Source of the DNA: JAAUQA01 sp036351435
Lineage (GTDB): Bacteria > Pseudomonadota > Gammaproteobacteria > Competibacterales > Competibacteraceae
DNA length: 34,130 nt
Assembly: GCA_036351435.1 (NCBI GenBank)
Contig: JAZBPA010000351.1
Span: 1 to 34,130, forward strand
Direction: 5' to 3'
A program made the position numbers and the translations under genes. Under the pieces are notes generated by a model. The model was given only the letters and a program-made list of their open reading frames with translations. It had not been told where the DNA came from and did no database searches. Shown one piece after another: positions 22,051-31,391 of the stretch. Each line of letters opens with the position of its first letter. Positions within the stretch are counted from its first letter, which is position 1.

Positions 22051-24951
22051 GTGTTTCCCAAAATAATGACTCGCCATTTTTTCAGTCTCAAATGGAAGGC
22101 TTTGCTGTCCACCACGTTAGTCCTTGTGGCTGTAACCGTGGCTATATCCTTGCGCAACTACGCTAACTTAACCAATCAGTTCGACCGGCAAAGACAGATC
22201 GCGCACCAACAATATGTCAAGGAGAAAGATGCGCTGTTACAGCAATCCTTAGGCCGTCTCAGACAGCTGGGCGGTTTAATTTCTGCCTTGCCAGGAGTGC
22301 CGTTGAGCTTGGCTGACAGGGATAGCAACCGCCTTAAACAAGCTTTGGAACCGCAATGGCCAGCGTTGCAACTGGACTTAGGCATCGACATGCTAGCCTT
22401 CTACGATACGCAAGCCCTATCGTTGGCCAGGTGGCACATCAACGAATGGGGAGAACATCACTCAGTCCAAATTGTGAATTGGATCAGTCAAGTCAACGCA
22501 AGCGAAACGCCTATCGTAAACCTACTCTGCGACCCAAACTGTCGGCAGTATGCCATTGTGCCGGTGCTCACGAACGGCATACACGTGGGCGCAGTGTTGG
22601 TGGGTAGTTCGGTAGCCGATCTGGTGCTTACAGCTAGCCAAATCTCCGGTAATGATATCGGTTTGCTGGTGCGTGACGACCAGCACTTAACGGGAATCCT
22701 CCCGGAGCGCCAGATTCAGCCGTGGAGTGTGGTAATAGCCGCGCTAACTCAAACCGAAAAAAACCTCAAGATCATACAGGACGCAGCTGCATCAACGACG
22801 CTGCTAAAAACAGCTGATGGAGTACGCCACAAATTCGATGGCCGTTTCTATGATATTCGCATTATCTCTCTGCAAAAATTTGTCGCTGATCAAAGACTTT
22901 ACTGGGTGGTTATTGCCGATATAACAGCGACTCTCGAAGAAATCCGCGCTACGACCCAGGAAGTGTTCCTAGTCGGCGGTTTGGGCTGGTTGTTAGCCGA
23001 AGGATTATTATTGATTATTCTATGGACACCCATGGAACGCTTGCGCTTGACAGCCAACAATTTACCGCTGTTAGCACAGCGCCGTTTCCAAGCCGCGCGT
23101 ACCGCTATCCGTCAACGGTATAGGCAGCATTTTATTGATGACGAATTGGATATCCTAGAAAACACAGCGATTGCATTAGCTGATCGCTTAGAGCAATTGG
23201 AAGAGGACGTCGCCGAACATACCCAAATGTTATCAACTCGCATGGAAGAGCTTGCTCAGGAACGCAATTTTGTCACCAGTTTATTAAATACAGCACAGGT
23301 GATGATCATTACCCAGGATCGCCACGGTTGTATGCTTATGGTTAATCCTTATGTGCAATCGGTGACGGGATATTCGCAAACAGAATTAACCGGGCAGAGT
23401 TTTAAAGATTTACTTCTCGCTGATAAATCCTCGGTGCTCAGTCAACGTATAAAAAAAGAAATTATCGCTGGTAAACATGAGCATATAAGTCATGAGTCGT
23501 TGGTCACCGGTAAGGGCGGCGCAATCCGCAATGTGACTTGGCATCATTCTCGTCTGACCGGGGCAGGCTCCGATGGCCCTGCCATTTTGTCGGTAGGTCT
23601 AGACATTACGGAACGTTTGGGAGCGGAATTGGAGCTGGCTTGGTTGACAGACCATGATCTATTAACCGGCTTGCTGAATCGCAACCGCTTCCAAGTTGAG
23701 TTAGAACGAGTCCTGGCAAACCTGCAACGCCAGAAACAATCTAGCGGAGCATTACTTTGCATCGACTTAGATCAATTCAAGTACATCAATGATACTGACG
23801 GCCATCAAAGCGGGGATGCATTGCTTAAAATAGTGGCTGACATGCTTTCCAGCACAGCGATCGCTGGCGAAACTTTGGCACGTTTGGGTAGCGATGAATA
23901 TGCGCTGTTACTTCAGGAAGTTGACGCCAACGACGCCATCCAACTCGCGAATACTATCAATGCGTTATTGGCCACTATTAGCTTCTCCGTTAGCGGTCAT
24001 CCGTTAAAGATTTCCTCCAGCATAGGGATCGTATTATTCCCTGACCATGGCGATAATGTAGCTGACCTATTAGCAAATGCCGATCTCGCTGTAAGCCAAG
24101 CCAAGTTAAAAGGTCATAGCCAGTGGCATGTTTATTCTGATCAAGACACTGTGCTTGAGCAAATGCAACGTCACGTGTACTGGAAGAACAAAGTAACTCA
24201 AGCCTTGGCTAATGATCGCTTCATTCTATTCTTTCAACCGATTATGGAAGTTATCAGTGGACGAATCAGTCATTACGAAGTTCTGTTGCGTATGCAAGAT
24301 GAAGACGGCAGCATTATCGGACCTGCTAATTTCATCGAAGTCGCCGAGCGGGGAGGATTAATATACGCTATCGACCGCTTGGTGATTCAAAAAGCGTTAC
24401 AGTTTTTAGCAACGATCAAAGAAATCGATCAAACTGCAGCGTTATCGATTAATTTATCCGCCCATGTTTTCCGCGACCCTCACCTGATCAGCTATTTACG
24501 TCAAGAGTTAAAGCATACTGGGGTCGATGCTTCACGCGTCGTGTTTGAAATTACTGAAACCGCAGCGGTCGCCGATCTAGCAATAGCCAACAACTTAATT
24601 CTAGCCATCAAGAAACTGGGATGTCGTTTTGCACTAGACGATTTCGGCATTGGATTTTCTTCTTTTTATTATTTAAAGCATTTACCGGTTGATTATTTAA
24701 AAATAGACGGCTCGTTTATTCGTCATTTGGTCGACAGTTCGGAAGATAAAGTGATCGTGCAAGCCATGAGTGAGGTTGCAAATGGATTTGGTAAGAAAAC
24801 GATTGCTGAGTTTGTAGAAACTCAAGCTATTCTGGATTTATTGCATGAATACCGCATCGATTATGCCCAAGGTTACTTGATTAGTAAGCCACTCAGCACA
24901 GAACAAACCTTCCAATACCTCAGAAAATCCCATAAGCAGAGCCCACTTTAA
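22051..24951 (+). CDS. Membrane PAS-GGDEF-EAL cyclic-di-GMP protein, probably a phosphodiesterase
   Basis: The 966-residue protein has a transmembrane helix (~16-33), a periplasmic sensor (~36-300, Cache-like, with C160 and C164), a second helix (~305-325), a HAMP/coiled-coil linker (~326-405), a PAS domain (~405-525), a GGDEF domain (~530-690) and an EAL domain (~705-960). The GGDEF signature reads GSDEY (613-617) and no RxxD inhibitory site precedes it, so cyclase activity is doubtful. The EAL motif reads E743-V-L-L-R, with the catalytic set present (NLSA, EITET, DDFGIGFSS, LKIDGSFI, AEFVET, AQGY), so c-di-GMP breakdown is expected. The GTG at 22051 has GGGGG 8 bases upstream. An in-frame ATG at 22066 is the alternative. 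It converges on nadB with a 9-base gap. Confidence 0.92.
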   Translation: MFPKIMTRHFFSLKWKALLSTTLVLVAVTVAISLRNYANLTNQFDRQRQIAHQQYVKEKDALLQQSLGRLRQLGGLISALPGVPLSLADRDSNRLKQALEPQWPALQLDLGIDMLAFYDTQALSLARWHINEWGEHHSVQIVNWISQVNASETPIVNLLCDPNCRQYAIVPVLTNGIHVGAVLVGSSVADLVLTASQISGNDIGLLVRDDQHLTGILPERQIQPWSVVIAALTQTEKNLKIIQDAAASTTLLKTADGVRHKFDGRFYDIRIISLQKFVADQRLYWVVIADITATLEEIRATTQEVFLVGGLGWLLAEGLLLIILWTPMERLRLTANNLPLLAQRRFQAARTAIRQRYRQHFIDDELDILENTAIALADRLEQLEEDVAEHTQMLSTRMEELAQERNFVTSLLNTAQVMIITQDRHGCMLMVNPYVQSVTGYSQTELTGQSFKDLLLADKSSVLSQRIKKEIIAGKHEHISHESLVTGKGGAIRNVTWHHSRLTGAGSDGPAILSVGLDITERLGAELELAWLTDHDLLTGLLNRNRFQVELERVLANLQRQKQSSGALLCIDLDQFKYINDTDGHQSGDALLKIVADMLSSTAIAGETLARLGSDEYALLLQEVDANDAIQLANTINALLATISFSVSGHPLKISSSIGIVLFPDHGDNVADLLANADLAVSQAKLKGHSQWHVYSDQDTVLEQMQRHVYWKNKVTQALANDRFILFFQPIMEVISGRISHYEVLLRMQDEDGSIIGPANFIEVAERGGLIYAIDRLVIQKALQFLATIKEIDQTAALSINLSAHVFRDPHLISYLRQELKHTGVDASRVVFEITETAAVADLAIANNLILAIKKLGCRFALDDFGIGFSSFYYLKHLPVDYLKIDGSFIRHLVDSSEDKVIVQAMSEVANGFGKKTIAEFVETQAILDLLHEYRIDYAQGYLISKPLSTEQTFQYLRKSHKQSPL

Positions 24952-24960
24952 AAACCGGCG

Positions 24961-26613
24961 TTAGGCATTATTCCAAACCGGCAACAACTCGCCACCGGCA
25001 AAGTTTGCCGGCACCAGTATCGTGTCGCGAGGCGGTAAACTGTCATCAGTTGCGGGATAATCCAACGTAAAATGCAATCCTCGGCTTTCCTTGCGAGCCA
25101 TAGCACTGCGAATGATTAGATCCGACACCAACGCTAAATTGCGTAACTCTATAAGATCAGCACTGATCCGGAAATGTCCGTAATATTCCTCAATTTCATG
25201 CAACAGCAAATTCACTCGGCTTTTAGCGCGCCGCAACCGTTTGTCGGTACGCACAATGCCCACGTAGTCCCACATGAAACGACGCAATTCCAGCCAATTA
25301 TGAGCCACTAACACTTCTTCATCGGAATCTGTCACCCGACTCTCATCCCATGCCGGCAGCGCGATAGGTGCTGCTGCAAGATCCAAGCGCTGGCAAATAT
25401 CATCGCTCGCTGATTTGGCGAACACCAAACACTCCAACAATGAATTGCTCGCCATGCGATTCGCACCATGCAAGCCGGTAAACGCTACTTCACCGACGGC
25501 ATATAAACCCTCTATGTCGGTCCGACCCCGCAAATCAGTCATCACTCCACCACAGGTGTAGTGCGCGGCAGGTACCACCGGCAACGGTTCCTGAGTCATA
25601 TCGAAGCCATATTCGAGGCATTTGGCGTAGATGGTCGGGAAGTGCGCATGGATAAACTCAGCCGACTTATGGCTAATATCGAGGTAGACGCAAGGAATGC
25701 CAAGGCGCTTCATTTCATGATCAATTGCCCGCGCTACGATGTCCCTTGGCGCGAGTTCCAAACGCGAGTCGAACTGTTCCATGAAGCGACTACCATTGGG
25801 CAATTGCAAATGCCCCCCTTCACCGCGTATCGCCTCGGTGACCAAAAATGATTTGGCTTGGGGGTGATAAAGACAGGTGGGATGAAATTGCATGAATTCC
25901 ATATTGGCTACGCGGCACCCTGCTCGCCAGGCCATAGCGATACCATCACCCGTAGAGCCATTTGGATTGCTCGAATAAAGGTATACCCGGCTAGCTCCCC
26001 CGCTAGCCAATACCACAAAGCGGGCCGCAAACACCTCCACATCGCCGGTTCGTTGATTCAGAACATATGCACCTAAGCAGCGATTGCCGGGTAGGCGCAC
26101 TTTAACGGTGGTAATCAGATCGATTGCGCTGTGATGGTCGCAGAGCGTTATATTAGGATGTTGCCGGGCACGCTCCTCCAAAGTGGTTTGAATAGCTTGG
26201 CCCGTGGAGTCAGCGGAATGGATCACGCGACGATGGCTATGTCCTCCTTCGCGAGTCAGATGATAATTCACCGAGCCATCTGCGCGCGCTTCGGTAGTGA
26301 AGGCTACGCCGTGTTGAATTAACCAATCGATAGACTCTTTTGCATGCTTCACAGTGAAGCTCACGCTATCGGTATGGCATAGACCTGCTCCAGCGACTAG
26401 GGTATCCTCCACATGTGACTCAAGGGAGTCCTCGGCATCCAACACTGCAGAGATACCACCTTGAGCATAATAGGTGCTGCCCTCCGAGAGCGTTCCTTTA
26501 GCAAGCACAGTGACACGGGCAACACCGGCGAGACGCAATGCTAAGCTTAAGCCTGCAGCGCCACAGCCAACTACTAATACATCACTTATATTACCGGGCG
26601 AGGTGTTCGTCAT
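24961..26613 (-). CDS. nadB: L-aspartate oxidase
   Basis: NadB oxidises L-aspartate to iminoaspartate, the first step of de novo NAD synthesis, using FAD. The 550-residue protein has the N-terminal dinucleotide motif VVGCGAAGL, the flavoprotein region YYAQGGISAVL, MEFMQFHPT, and HGANRMASNSLLECLVF, all in the usual order for NadB. It is divergent from rpoE, as in E. coli and many relatives. The ribosome site before the ATG is weak. A perfect inverted repeat (CCGGCAAA-G-TTTGCCGG, 24995-25011) lies in its 3' coding end. Confidence 0.97.
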   Translation of the reverse strand: MTNTSPGNISDVLVVGCGAAGLSLALRLAGVARVTVLAKGTLSEGSTYYAQGGISAVLDAEDSLESHVEDTLVAGAGLCHTDSVSFTVKHAKESIDWLIQHGVAFTTEARADGSVNYHLTREGGHSHRRVIHSADSTGQAIQTTLEERARQHPNITLCDHHSAIDLITTVKVRLPGNRCLGAYVLNQRTGDVEVFAARFVVLASGGASRVYLYSSNPNGSTGDGIAMAWRAGCRVANMEFMQFHPTCLYHPQAKSFLVTEAIRGEGGHLQLPNGSRFMEQFDSRLELAPRDIVARAIDHEMKRLGIPCVYLDISHKSAEFIHAHFPTIYAKCLEYGFDMTQEPLPVVPAAHYTCGGVMTDLRGRTDIEGLYAVGEVAFTGLHGANRMASNSLLECLVFAKSASDDICQRLDLAAAPIALPAWDESRVTDSDEEVLVAHNWLELRRFMWDYVGIVRTDKRLRRAKSRVNLLLHEIEEYYGHFRISADLIELRNLALVSDLIIRSAMARKESRGLHFTLDYPATDDSLPPRDTILVPANFAGGELLPVWNNA

Positions 26614-26721
26614 AGCTTGTGAGTAGTTCCACGAATAGGTTATGGTTAATTAAAGAACCCGCTCGGGCATGAGATATGTCAATTTTTTGCAATATAACCG
26701 ACTCGTTCATCACAGTCATGC

Positions 26722-26748
26722 GAACTAATGATTCGGGCTTGTGTCTAC
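26722..26748 (+). promoter_or_regulatory. Candidate sigma-E-type promoter upstream of rpoE
   Basis: GAACTA (26722-26727) and TCTAC (26744-26748) are separated by 16 bases, close to the sigma-E pattern GAACTT / TCTRA with the usual spacing. It would start transcription ~45 bases before the rpoE ATG. Autoregulation by sigma-E is known for this operon in relatives. The match is imperfect, so this is a prediction. Confidence 0.45.
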
Positions 26749-26800
26749 CCCAAAGAATTCGCATGGAACTCGCCGTTAGAGTCAGGAGAGGCCAGCCCGG

Positions 26801-27376
26801 ATGGGCGAACGCAATATAGATCGCGAACTGGTCCAAAGAGTACAGAAGGGGGATAAAAACGCATTTGACGTGCTGGTGCGGAAATACCAGCTCAAGATCG
26901 TCAAATTGATTTCCCGCTATGTCAATGACCCTAGTGAGGCGCTGGATGTCGCGCAAGAAGCTTTCCTCAAGGCCTATCGCGCCTTACCCAGCTTCCGCGG
27001 TGAAAGCGCTTTTTACACTTGGCTCTATCGGATTGCCATCAATACGGCCAAGAACTACCTGGTGGCCCAAGGGCGTCGCCCACCGGGATCGGATATTGAT
27101 GCTCAAGAAGCCGAGCAATACGATGGGCAGACCTTCCTGAAGGAGTATGAAACGCCAGAGCGCGTATTGCTGAAAGACGAAATCGAGGCGACAGTATTTC
27201 GGGCGATCGAAGAACTGCCAGAAGATCTGCGTACAGCCATCACCTTGCGGGAGTTGGAAGGAATGAGCTATGAAGAGATTGCCCAGACCATGGGATGTCC
27301 GATTGGTACGGTGCGTTCTCGCATCTTCAGAGCACGTGAATCGATCGACGCGAAATTACGTCCATTATTAGATTGA
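26801..27376 (+). CDS. rpoE: RNA polymerase sigma-E factor
   Basis: Extracytoplasmic-function sigma factor for envelope stress. Its 191 residues equal the E. coli length. Region 2 (~22-90) includes LDVAQEAFLKAYRALPSFRGESAFYTWLYRIAINTAKN. Region 4 (~130-185) includes LPEDLRTAITLRELEGMSYEEIAQTMGCPIGTVRSRIFRAR. It is held by RseA and leads the rpoE-rseABC operon. The gene order with divergent nadB confirms orthology rather than another ECF factor. Confidence 0.98.
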   Translation: MGERNIDRELVQRVQKGDKNAFDVLVRKYQLKIVKLISRYVNDPSEALDVAQEAFLKAYRALPSFRGESAFYTWLYRIAINTAKNYLVAQGRRPPGSDIDAQEAEQYDGQTFLKEYETPERVLLKDEIEATVFRAIEELPEDLRTAITLRELEGMSYEEIAQTMGCPIGTVRSRIFRARESIDAKLRPLLD

Positions 27377-27397
27377 ACTCATTTTGTGGAAAGAGTC

Positions 27398-27940
27398 ATG
27401 GCAGATAATATGGTTGAACAACTCTCTGCATTGATGGACAGCGAATGTGCATTGCCTGAAGTCGAAATGGCGATGCGCCGCTTAACCAAAGATGCCGATC
27501 TACAAACCCGCTGGCAGCGTTATCATCTGATCAGCGATACACTAAAAAACAATATTCCCGATGTCATTGATCTCAACTTGGTTGACCGCATCAACCAAGC
27601 CATCGCTACTGACCCACCATTACAAACCACTGGGCTAGCTAAAAAATCCACCTGGAATAAACCCGTCACCGGGTTCGCATTAGCTGCCTCCGTAGCATTG
27701 GTGGCTTTCGCCGGGTTCCGCTTAACTCCATTTGAGGTCACTTCCGAACCTGCGCTGGTAGCCGCAGCAACTACTCCCAGACCCGCTTCGCCTGATCTCT
27801 CCCAGCCAAACCCTGCCGACACTACATTAGAAGCAAAACTCAATACTTATTTAGTGAGTCACAATGAACATGCGTCCATGCACAGCGTGCACGGCGTTTT
27901 GCCATTTGTTCGTATAGTCGGCTACCAAGCCAATCGCTAG
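27398..27940 (+). CDS. rseA: Anti-sigma-E factor RseA
   Basis: RseA spans the inner membrane and keeps sigma-E inactive until DegS and RseP cut it. The ATG at 27398 has GGAAAGA upstream and is preferred to the GTG four codons earlier, giving 180 residues. The cytoplasmic anti-sigma domain (VEQLSALMDSE, then LQTRWQRYHLISDTLKN) is typical. One membrane helix lies at ~90-108. The periplasmic tail has a Pro/Thr-rich stretch and ends with VHGVLPFVRIVGYQANR, which resembles the family C-terminus. Confidence 0.93.
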   Translation: MADNMVEQLSALMDSECALPEVEMAMRRLTKDADLQTRWQRYHLISDTLKNNIPDVIDLNLVDRINQAIATDPPLQTTGLAKKSTWNKPVTGFALAASVALVAFAGFRLTPFEVTSEPALVAAATTPRPASPDLSQPNPADTTLEAKLNTYLVSHNEHASMHSVHGVLPFVRIVGYQANR

Positions 27941-27948
27941 TTGTGGTT

Positions 27949-28950
27949 ATGACCCGGCTTAAGCTATGGCATTGTGCGGTATTGATCGTTGTGCTGTGGC
28001 CCATCAAGTGGGAATGGGCTACAGGCGAGGAGCATCATAGTGAGGCGAAGCAGTGGTTGGAACGCATGATGCGAGCCACCAAGACGCTTAATTATGAAGG
28101 AAGCTTTGTCTATATTCAGGGACAGCACTTAGAGGCTATGCATATTGAACATAGTAGTGGGCAGGATGGGGAGCGACAGCATATGACTTCCTTAAACGGC
28201 CCATTACGAGAAGTCGTCGTGACAAACAGCCAAGTCACTTGTTTAACGCCACAGCAACAAGTTGTTTTCAGTGATGCGCATTACAAGCGCTCGGCATTTC
28301 CCATCTCCTTACCTCATGATCTAAACCGCTTAGAATCGTTTTACGCCTTTAAAATGCTTGGCGATGATCGCGTTGCCGGCCAACCCACTCAAATCATCGC
28401 TATCCAACCACTGGACAAGCTGCGTTTTGGCTATCGCTTATGGCTAGCGCGCGAAACTGGTCTAGTGCTCCGTTCTGCTCTAATGGATGAGCAAGAACAG
28501 ATTGTGGAACAAATGATGTTCACTCAGGTTCAGCTTACCCAATCAACTAATCCTATTGATTTACCCGCGTCGCCCACGCAGACGGCAGTGAATCAGCTAT
28601 CTAACAACAAGAAAACCCCTGATGTTGCACAACCACGCCATTCCCATTGGCAGGTAACCGATCTGCCAGCAGGTTTCGAGCAGATCATGCATAATCGATT
28701 AGTCAGTGCACCTGGCCAACATGCGATCAATCACATCGTGTTTAGCGACGGCCTGATTACGGTCTCGGTGTTTGTGGAGCCTTTGAAAGGCGCCGAACCG
28801 GTTCTCGAAGGTCCTTCTCGGATGGGTGCCATGAATGCTTTCGGCGCGGTGGTGAATGATCACCAAGTTGTGGTAGTCGGTGAGGTTCCTGCAATGACCG
28901 TACAGCTCATCGCTTCTTCAGTGCATTACGATCAGGAAGCCAACCCGTGA
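27949..28950 (+). CDS. rseB: Sigma-E regulatory protein RseB
   Basis: RseB is a periplasmic protein that binds RseA and protects it from DegS until lipopolysaccharide signals displace it. The sequence has an N-terminal export signal, then the MucB/RseB N-terminal domain (WLERMMRATKTLNYEGSFVYIQG) and a C-terminal domain (WQVTDLPAGFEQIMH; VFSDGLITVSVFVEPL), joined by a linker near residue 210-225. The start is ambiguous: ATG at 27949 or GTG at 27943, neither with a strong ribosome site. The stop overlaps the rseC start. Confidence 0.94.
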   Translation: MTRLKLWHCAVLIVVLWPIKWEWATGEEHHSEAKQWLERMMRATKTLNYEGSFVYIQGQHLEAMHIEHSSGQDGERQHMTSLNGPLREVVVTNSQVTCLTPQQQVVFSDAHYKRSAFPISLPHDLNRLESFYAFKMLGDDRVAGQPTQIIAIQPLDKLRFGYRLWLARETGLVLRSALMDEQEQIVEQMMFTQVQLTQSTNPIDLPASPTQTAVNQLSNNKKTPDVAQPRHSHWQVTDLPAGFEQIMHNRLVSAPGQHAINHIVFSDGLITVSVFVEPLKGAEPVLEGPSRMGAMNAFGAVVNDHQVVVVGEVPAMTVQLIASSVHYDQEANP

Positions 28951-29387
28951 TTCAGGAACAAGCCCGGGTCGTCGCTATCGGCGAAGGGTATGCTTGGGTT
29001 GAAACCCAACGGCAAACGAGTTGTGGCGCGTGCAGTGCTAACAAAGGTTGCGGTACCGCAGCGCTGGCCAAAGTTTTAGGGCAACGCCGCACACATATTT
29101 ACGCGCTCACTCAAATACCTCTCAAAGTCGGTGACGAGGTCATCATCGGCATTGCTGAGCAGGCCCTTCTACAGAGCTCGCTTGCTGTCTATTTAGTCCC
29201 TCTGTTGACCTTCTTTACAGGGGCGGTTTTGGGCCGAGTTATTTTTTCCTTCGACAGTGAGCCCATGATCATTACCTTCGGTTTGTTGGGATTGATTGTG
29301 GGATTCGTTTGGTTGTGGTTTTTTAACCGCCAAATTCGCGCCGATAACCGCTTCCAACCCTTGATACTAGGCCACACCTCCTTATAA
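28947..29387 (+). CDS. rseC: SoxR-reducing/sigma-E regulator family protein RseC
   Basis: RseC is an inner-membrane protein that modulates sigma-E and, in E. coli, takes part in SoxR reduction. This 146-residue copy has the N-terminal Cys cluster SCGACSANKGCG (C26, C29, C35) and two membrane helices (~72-95 and ~102-122). It begins with GTG inside the rseB stop (GTGA overlap), so translation is coupled. Confidence 0.93.
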   Translation: MIQEQARVVAIGEGYAWVETQRQTSCGACSANKGCGTAALAKVLGQRRTHIYALTQIPLKVGDEVIIGIAEQALLQSSLAVYLVPLLTFFTGAVLGRVIFSFDSEPMIITFGLLGLIVGFVWLWFFNRQIRADNRFQPLILGHTSL

Positions 29388-29423
29388 TCATCTCTCCTAC
29401 CGTACCTTTGGCTATTTAGCGGG

Positions 29424-29429
29424 TATAAT
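29424..29429 (+). promoter_or_regulatory. Candidate -10 box for lepA-lepB operon
   Basis: A perfect TATAAT in the context GCGGGTATAATGC lies in the 186-base gap between rseC and lepA. No good -35 box was found at 16-18 bases. It would give a leader of ~135 bases before lepA. Confidence 0.45.
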
Positions 29430-29434
29430 GCTCG

Positions 29435-29454
29435 CCGGTGCCTGAAAACACCGG
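29435..29454 (+). other. Hairpin in the lepA leader
   Basis: CCGGTG and CACCGG can pair around an 8-base loop, directly after the putative -10 box. If transcription starts near 29436, this would form a 5'-end stem-loop on the lepA message. It has no T tract and so is not a terminator. Confidence 0.4.
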
Positions 29455-29573
29455 ATAACAGCGGGTATTTTCCGACGCCCGAATCATGGTGTTCAGAGTC
29501 AGGCAAGCCGTCGAAACAACCCAACCCCTGTCATGCTCAAAGCTAACCCGATGCTGGTCTTGATCAACATACT

Positions 29574-31367
29574 ATGAAACATATTCGCAATTTTTCGATC
29601 ATCGCCCACATCGATCATGGGAAATCCACCTTGGCTGATCGGTTCATTCAGCATTGTGGTGGCCTGAGCTCCCGAGAAATGGCTGAGCAGGTTTTAGATT
29701 CAATGGATCTGGAACGGGAACGCGGCATAACAATCAAAGCGCAAAGCGTCTCTCTCCAGTATCAAGCTCGGGATAACCAAGTCTATCAACTCAACTTCAT
29801 TGATACTCCGGGGCATGTAGATTTCGCGTATGAGGTATCCCGATCCCTTGCTGCTTGTGAAGGCGCGTTACTCGTGGTAGATGCTGCTCAAGGGGTGGAA
29901 GCGCAAAGCGTGGCGAATTGCTACACGGCGATTGAGCAAGGCCTCGAAGTGTTGCCGGTGTTAAATAAGATCGATTTGCCGTCAGCGGAACCGGAACGGA
30001 TCGCCCATGAGATCGCGGACATTATCGGCATTGATGCAAGCGATGCGATTCACGTCAGCGCCAAAACCGGTATCGGGGTCACCGATCTACTGGAACAAAT
30101 CGTTCAACGTATCCCTCCTCCGCAAGGCAATCCAGAAACCACCCTCAAAGCGTTAATTATCGATTCCTGGTTCGATAATTTCGTGGGTGTGATCTCGTTG
30201 GTACGAGTAGTCGATGGGTACATCCGTGTCGGTCAAAAGATCCAAATCATGTCAACCGGACGCAGCTTCCAGGTCGATAAAGTCGGCCTTTTCACTCCCA
30301 AACGCAGCGATCGGCCGCTGTTGGAAACCGGCGAAGTGGGTTACGTCATCGCTGGCATCAAAGAGATCAACGGGGCTCCGGTCGGAGATACGCTGACTAG
30401 CGTCGATGATCCGGCTTCCACCCCATTACCGGGTTTTCAGCAAATCCAGTCACGGGTTTTTGCCGGCTTATTTCCTATCTACTCCGATGACTATGAAGAC
30501 TTTCGCACGGCGCTGCAGAAACTGCGGTTGAACGACGCTGCCTTGCATTTCGAACCCGAAACATCACAGGCGTTAGGTTTCGGGTTCCGCTGTGGGTTTC
30601 TAGGCATGTTGCATATGGATATTGTGCAGGAACGGTTGGAGCGTGAATATCAACTGGAATTAATTACCACCGCACCTACGGTTATTTATGAACTCATCAC
30701 CACCGGTGGTGAGACGCTGCAAATCGATAATCCCGCCAAGTTACCCCCGTTGAATCAAATCGCCGAAATTCGCGAACCGATCATCGTGGCCAATATCCTG
30801 GTGCCGCAGGAACATCTAGGCGCAGTCATTAACCTATGTATCGAAAAACGCGGTGTCCAGCGTAACTTACTCTATGTCGGCAAGCAGATCTCGCTTACGT
30901 TTGAATTGCCCCTGAGTGAAGTGGTGCTGGATTTCTTCGATCGGCTCAAATCAGTAAGTCGCGGCTTTGCTTCCTTTGATTATTCCTTTGAACGCTTCCA
31001 AGCTGCGCATCTAATTAAATTAGATGTTCTGATCAACGGTGAACGTGTCGATGCATTGTCACTCATCGTCCACCGGGATCAAGCACAACACCGCGGCCGT
31101 GATTTGATTGAACGCATGCAAAAAATAGTCCCTCGACAAATGTTTGATGTTGCCATCCAAGCAGCTATCGGCAATCAAATTATTGCTCGTGCTAACGTTA
31201 AGGCGTTGCGCAAAAATGTGACGGCCAAATGTTATGGCGGCGATGTGACTCGTAAACGTAAATTGTTGGAAAAGCAAAAAGCTGGAAAAAAACGCATGAA
31301 GCAAGTCGGTAAGGTGGAAATTCCTCAAGAAGCGTTCTTAGCTGTATTGCAAGTGGATAAAAAGTAA
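29574..31367 (+). CDS. lepA: Elongation factor 4 (LepA)
   Basis: EF4 is a ribosome-bound GTPase acting in translation, with roles proposed in back-translocation and initiation. The 597 residues match the family length. G motifs are AHIDHGKST (P-loop), RGITIKAQ, DTPGH and NKIDLP, followed by domain II, two alpha/beta domains and the LepA-specific C-terminus (KCYGGDVTRKRKLLEKQKAGKKRMKQ region). The ATG overlaps the stop of a 14-codon frame starting at 29533, and no clear Shine-Dalgarno is visible. lepB follows after 24 bases. Confidence 0.98.
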   Translation: MKHIRNFSIIAHIDHGKSTLADRFIQHCGGLSSREMAEQVLDSMDLERERGITIKAQSVSLQYQARDNQVYQLNFIDTPGHVDFAYEVSRSLAACEGALLVVDAAQGVEAQSVANCYTAIEQGLEVLPVLNKIDLPSAEPERIAHEIADIIGIDASDAIHVSAKTGIGVTDLLEQIVQRIPPPQGNPETTLKALIIDSWFDNFVGVISLVRVVDGYIRVGQKIQIMSTGRSFQVDKVGLFTPKRSDRPLLETGEVGYVIAGIKEINGAPVGDTLTSVDDPASTPLPGFQQIQSRVFAGLFPIYSDDYEDFRTALQKLRLNDAALHFEPETSQALGFGFRCGFLGMLHMDIVQERLEREYQLELITTAPTVIYELITTGGETLQIDNPAKLPPLNQIAEIREPIIVANILVPQEHLGAVINLCIEKRGVQRNLLYVGKQISLTFELPLSEVVLDFFDRLKSVSRGFASFDYSFERFQAAHLIKLDVLINGERVDALSLIVHRDQAQHRGRDLIERMQKIVPRQMFDVAIQAAIGNQIIARANVKALRKNVTAKCYGGDVTRKRKLLEKQKAGKKRMKQVGKVEIPQEAFLAVLQVDKK

Positions 31368-31391
31368 TGTTTTCTGATCAATCGAACGGTT

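Noticed and set aside
21852..22157. A 101-codon minus-strand frame between mnmA and the GGDEF/EAL gene
   Set aside because: It runs into the start of the GGDEF/EAL coding region on the other strand and shows no recognisable domain or ribosome site.
24995..25011. Perfect inverted repeat CCGGCAAA-G-TTTGCCGG past the GGDEF/EAL stop
   Set aside because: Considered as a terminator, but it lies inside nadB coding sequence and no T tract follows on either strand.
29487..29564. 25-codon frame in the lepA leader (MVFRVRQAVETTQ...)
   Set aside because: No ribosome site, no attenuator-like codon run, and no following terminator hairpin.
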